A DNA stretch of 8,363 bases from Polyangiaceae bacterium (lineage in GTDB: Bacteria; Myxococcota; Polyangia; Polyangiales; Polyangiaceae), in contig JAICTU010000413.1 of assembly GCA_025936205.1 (NCBI GenBank), positions 1 to 8,363 of the forward strand. The letters run 5' to 3'. Below, piece by piece: positions 6,340 to 8,363 of this stretch (positions are counted from its first letter, which is position 1; each line of letters opens with the position of its first letter). The notes beneath the pieces are model-generated. The model saw only the letters and a program-made list of their open reading frames with translations. It was not told the DNA's origin and searched no databases. Made by a program: the position numbers and the translations under genes.

Positions 6340-7397
6340 TGCGGGGAGCCTTTCTGGTGAGACAGCAACCAATCGTAGACGTCGTTTCCGGCGTAGACGC
6401 GCGCCCAGACGTCGTGACCCATGTCGGCTTCGACGGTGAAGCGGAAGTCCTGATGGCCCAGGGCTTCCAGGCGATTGAGCCCGGCGTAGAAGTACTTCAG
6501 CTTGACGCTGCCGTCGCGGCCGCCAGCGAAGCACCAGATCGGGATCTTGGCCGCCGCGATCGCCGGCATCAGATCGGGATGGCCGTAGCCGACCACCGGT
6601 ACGATGGCCGCGAAGCGATCGGGATGGCGACTTGCCAGGTACCAGGTGCCGAAGCCGCCGTAGGAGAGCCCCGTCAAGTACTGGCGCGTGGGATCGCTGT
6701 GGCGATTCTGCAGGGCATCGTCCAGCATGCCCATCAGATCGTCTTCGAGCTCGGGCCAGCCCATGGGGGGGCCATAGGGTGTGGACTGCGCGGGGAGCTC
6801 TTCAGCGGCGGCGCCTTGCATGGGATCCGGCGTCGAAAACTCGGGCGGTCGCGGCGGCACACCGACCTCGAGCCGCTTCGGGATTTCGTCGCGGCGCCGG
6901 TTCTTCAGATACTCCGCCTTCTCGTCCTGCCCGTACATGGGCAGCTGCGGTACGATCAGGACAAAGGGCAGATCGCGCTTCTGGATCCAGGCCTCATGGA
7001 GCGGGCCGTTCTTCAGCAGGAAGTCGAGCTCACCCTTGGCGTCGCCGCGCTCACCGTTGCCGTGCAGGAACAAGATCACGGGCCAGAGCTTGCCGGGCGA
7101 GCTCTCGTAGCCTGCCGGCAAATACAGAAAGTAGTCGCGCTCGGCGTGCGTCGCGCTGCTCATCCGGCTCACGCGCAACAGCTGCGCGGGAGAGACAGCC
7201 GCTGCAGCGGTGCTGGGCGCTGCTGCCGGCGCGCCTGCTGATGCCGCAGCCACCGGCGCCGCGGCGCCTGGGCCGCCCGCCGCGGGGGCGGGCTGGCAGG
7301 CACCGGCGAGCAAGAGGCTGGCCAAAGCTGCCGCGTGGAGCTGGCCGCGCGGAACCCAGCGGGGTGCGGGGTGTCCCCGCGGAACGAACGGGCTCAT
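6336..7397 (-). CDS. Secreted lipoprotein alpha/beta-hydrolase (predicted peptidase / esterase, COG4099-like)
   Basis: 353 residues. The signal peptide has Arg residues at 8, 13 and 17, a hydrophobic core HAAALASLLL and a lipobox LAGAC (Cys34), so the product is a lipoprotein. A Pro/Ala/Gly linker runs from about 35 to 70. The hydrolase domain begins about 85 (RDYFLYLPAGY) with the oxyanion strand VILFLHGNGERGD (107-119). The nucleophile elbow is GLSYGGFG (Ser245), the acid is in AGGRDGS (Asp295) and the His in DMGHDVW (His328), so the triad is complete. An insert rich in Pro (about 160-212) separates strand and elbow. Relatives are annotated as phospholipase/carboxylesterase, dienelactone-hydrolase-like or prolyl-oligopeptidase-like; the substrate is unclear. 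No Shine-Dalgarno sits at normal spacing: AGGAGG occurs about 21 bases upstream of the ATG. It lies 58 bases after the DUF465 gene on the same strand and overlaps the methyltransferase start. Confidence 0.87.
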   Translation of the reverse strand: MSPFVPRGHPAPRWVPRGQLHAAALASLLLAGACQPAPAAGGPGAAAPVAAASAGAPAAAPSTAAAAVSPAQLLRVSRMSSATHAERDYFLYLPAGYESSPGKLWPVILFLHGNGERGDAKGELDFLLKNGPLHEAWIQKRDLPFVLIVPQLPMYGQDEKAEYLKNRRRDEIPKRLEVGVPPRPPEFSTPDPMQGAAAEELPAQSTPYGPPMGWPELEDDLMGMLDDALQNRHSDPTRQYLTGLSYGGFGTWYLASRHPDRFAAIVPVVGYGHPDLMPAIAAAKIPIWCFAGGRDGSVKLKYFYAGLNRLEALGHQDFRFTVEADMGHDVWARVYAGNDVYDWLLSHQKGSPQ

Positions 7398-7455
7398 GCC
7401 CGCGGGTATAGCGTGCCCGCGCCTCCTGCGCGCCGCAGAATCTCAGCGCAGCTCT

Positions 7456-7665
7456 TCAGGCCACGGACTCGTCGTGCTCGCGCGAGATCGATTCCAGCCA
7501 GTGGATGCGGTCTTTCAGCTGGAGCTTGCGCTTTTTCAGCTCGCGCACCTCCAGCTCTTCACGAGGGCTCAGGTACGGGCGGCCGGTGAGCAGGAGCAGC
7601 TCCAGATCTGTACCCTGATGTAGGCGCCGAAGTCGTTGGATCTCCGTATGTGCGGCTCGAACCAT
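7456..7665 (-). CDS. Small DUF465 / YdcH-like coiled-coil protein
   Basis: 69 residues from the ATG at 7665-7663, which has GAGAGG seven bases upstream; an in-frame GTG at 7695 has no such support. The protein is almost all helix and strongly charged. The core GRPYLSPREELEVRELKKRKLQLKD, split here into RPYLSPREELEV (29-40) and RELKKRKLQLKD (41-52), matches the DUF465 pattern of a short helix, a Tyr-Leu-(T/S)-Pro turn and a long Lys/Leu heptad helix. The function of this family is not established; members are small cytoplasmic proteins, often beside unrelated genes. It is the first gene after the structured leader at 7684-7711 and probably shares a transcript with the lipoprotein hydrolase 58 bases downstream. 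Confidence 0.82.
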   Translation of the reverse strand: MVRAAHTEIQRLRRLHQGTDLELLLLTGRPYLSPREELEVRELKKRKLQLKDRIHWLESISREHDESVA

Positions 7666-7672
7666 GGGAAAA

Positions 7673-7678
7673 CCTCTC
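7673..7678 (-). promoter_or_regulatory. Ribosome binding site that fixes the DUF465 start
   Basis: GAGAGG on the minus strand is separated by seven bases from the ATG at 7665. This selects that ATG over the GTG at 7695, which lies inside the hairpin stem. Confidence 0.6.
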
Positions 7679-7683
7679 GGGGG

Positions 7684-7711
7684 ACTGCTGGGCACGTAGT
7701 GCCCGGGCAGT
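7684..7711 (-). promoter_or_regulatory. Stable hairpin in the leader of the DUF465 gene
   Basis: A nearly perfect inverted repeat: ACTGC (7684-7688) pairs with GCAGT (7707-7711) and GGGCAC (7690-7695) pairs with GTGCCC (7699-7704) around a GTA loop. One unpaired base faces two in the internal bulge, giving 11 base pairs in all. It is 19 bases upstream of the ATG and just before the ribosome binding site. It could be a transcript leader structure or an operator palindrome. No T tract follows, so it is not a standard terminator of the ATPase gene. Confidence 0.55.
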
Positions 7712-7819
7712 GCTGGGGGCCAGTGGATGGGGTGATGAATCGGGGCAAGCCAAGCCGCGCGGGTGTTAGGGCCGCACTCCTACTGGCGACACTCGACCTG
7801 CGAAGTTTGTTCCCCGCGC

Positions 7820-7858
7820 GCATGAATCCGCACATGCCGCGAGGCTCAACGCCCCTCG
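7820..7858 (-). terminator. Two weak hairpins after the copper ATPase stop
   Basis: Immediately after the stop, CGAGG/CCTCG (7840-7844 with 7854-7858) and then GCATG/CATGC (7820-7824 with 7833-7837) can form two short tandem hairpins on the minus strand. Stems are only five base pairs and no T tract follows, so termination is a possibility rather than a firm call. The rest of the gap to 7712 shows nothing recognisable. Confidence 0.28.
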
Positions 7859-7859
7859 T

Positions 7860-8363
7860 TCAGGCGGCCGCGGCGTGGCGCAGCCGCAGGGCGTTGCCGA
7901 TCACGGAGACGGAGCTGAACGCCATGGCGGCACTCGCCAGCATCGGGCTCAGCAGAAGCCCGAAGGCCGGGTACAACACACCCGCTGCGATGGGCACGCC
8001 GAGCGCGTTGTAGAACAGTGCGAAGAAGAGGTTCTGGCGGATGTTGCGCATGACCGTGCGCGACAGGGTGCGCGCGCGAGCGATCGCCGCGAGGTCGCCC
8101 TGCACCAGGGTCACGCCCGCGCTCTGGAGCGCCACGTCCGTGCCCGTGCCCATTGCGATGCCGACCTGGGCGCGCGCCAGTGCCGGAGCATCATTGGTGC
8201 CATCGCCCGCCATGGCCACGATTCGGCCTGCGGCTTGTAGCTCCGCGACCACGGCCGACTTGCGCTCGGGCAAGACGCCCGCGTGCACTTCCTGAATGCC
8301 GAGCTCGCGCGCCACTGCTTCCGCCGTGCCGGCTGCGTCGCCCGTGAGCATCACGATGCGCAG
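7860..8363 (-). CDS. copA: P1B-type Cu+-exporting ATPase, C-terminal 167 residues (cut by window edge)
   Basis: The gene enters from the right edge and ends at TGA 7862-7860. The visible part starts within the P domain at LRIVMLTGD. It includes the ATP-hinge signature [10 protein letters not shown] and the sequence [12 protein letters not shown], invariant in heavy-metal P-type ATPases. The last two transmembrane helices follow. Helix 7 carries the Tyr-Asn pair in [12 protein letters not shown]. Helix 8 carries Met and Ser residues in [21 protein letters not shown] in helix 7 plus MxxSS in helix 8 is the metal-site signature of the P1B-1 (Cu+/Ag+) group, as opposed to Zn/Cd/Pb pumps. It sits in the inner membrane and would export Cu+ from the cytoplasm. 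The phosphorylated DKTG, the CPC motif and any N-terminal metal-binding domains are outside the window. It is followed by a gap of about 195 bases before the DUF465 gene, so it is probably a separate unit. Confidence 0.93.
   Translation of the reverse strand: MRIVMLTGDAAGTAEAVARELGIQEVHAGVLPERKSAVVAELQAAGRIVAMAGDGTNDAPALARAQVGIAMGTGTDVALQSAGVTLVQGDLAAIARARTLSRTVMRNIRQNLFFALFYNALGVPIAAGVLYPAFGLLLSPMLASAAMAFSSVSVIGNALRLRHAAAA

Noticed and set aside
5862..7241. Open plus-strand frame of 459 codons
   Set aside because: It is antisense to the second methyltransferase and lipoprotein hydrolase, both of which show complete family motifs. Its translation is Arg/Pro/Ala-rich low complexity with no motif, typical of GC-rich shadow frames.
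1..8363. CRISPR array, tRNA, rRNA, toxin-antitoxin pair, phage module or known defence system
   Set aside because: No regularly spaced repeats, no cloverleaf or rRNA-like sequence, and no signature proteins of these systems were found.

Overview
The window is GC-rich, with G or C dominating third codon positions. Alanine/arginine-rich proteins, long Pro/Asp/Ala linkers behind lipoprotein signals, a large AAA-type regulator and a GGKRRGAGRPP-type REP-like transposase together suggest a delta-proteobacterial or myxobacterial (Myxococcota) chromosome. The taxonomic assignment is inference; no rRNA or other marker gene is present.

Layout, left to right. A partial AAA-type ATPase/regulator runs off the left edge on the minus strand (1-848). 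Divergent from it is a secreted lipoprotein alpha/beta-hydrolase of the PHB-depolymerase/feruloyl-esterase type (1004-2212, +). This converges, 22 bases away, on a class I SAM-dependent methyltransferase (2235-3032, -). The middle (about 3240-4480) is a decayed IS3-family insertion sequence. Its orfA and orfB are still recognisable, including the DDE triad, but are broken by frameshifts, a Trp-to-stop change and an inferred internal deletion. Beside it is an apparently intact Y1/HUH transposase of the REP-associated (RAYT) type (4537-5244, +), followed by 264 bases without a gene.

The right part reads entirely on the minus strand. It holds the last 167 residues of a Cu+-type P1B ATPase (7860-8363, cut by the window edge), a small DUF465/YdcH-like coiled-coil protein (7456-7665), a second lipoprotein alpha/beta-hydrolase (6336-7397) and a second class I methyltransferase (5509-6339). 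The last two overlap by ATGA and are almost certainly co-translated.

How it fits together: the window holds two pairs, each a secreted lipoprotein serine hydrolase beside a UbiE-like methyltransferase, on either side of a mobile-element scar. One pair is convergent and the other is a coupled operon. The hydrolases would act at the cell envelope and the methyltransferases in the cytoplasm; substrates cannot be read from sequence. I found no CRISPR array, tRNA, rRNA, phage module or recognisable defence system, and no clearly new multi-gene system. The most open points are the repeated hydrolase/methyltransferase pairing, the RAYT gene with possible associated palindromes, and the structured leader upstream of the DUF465 gene.
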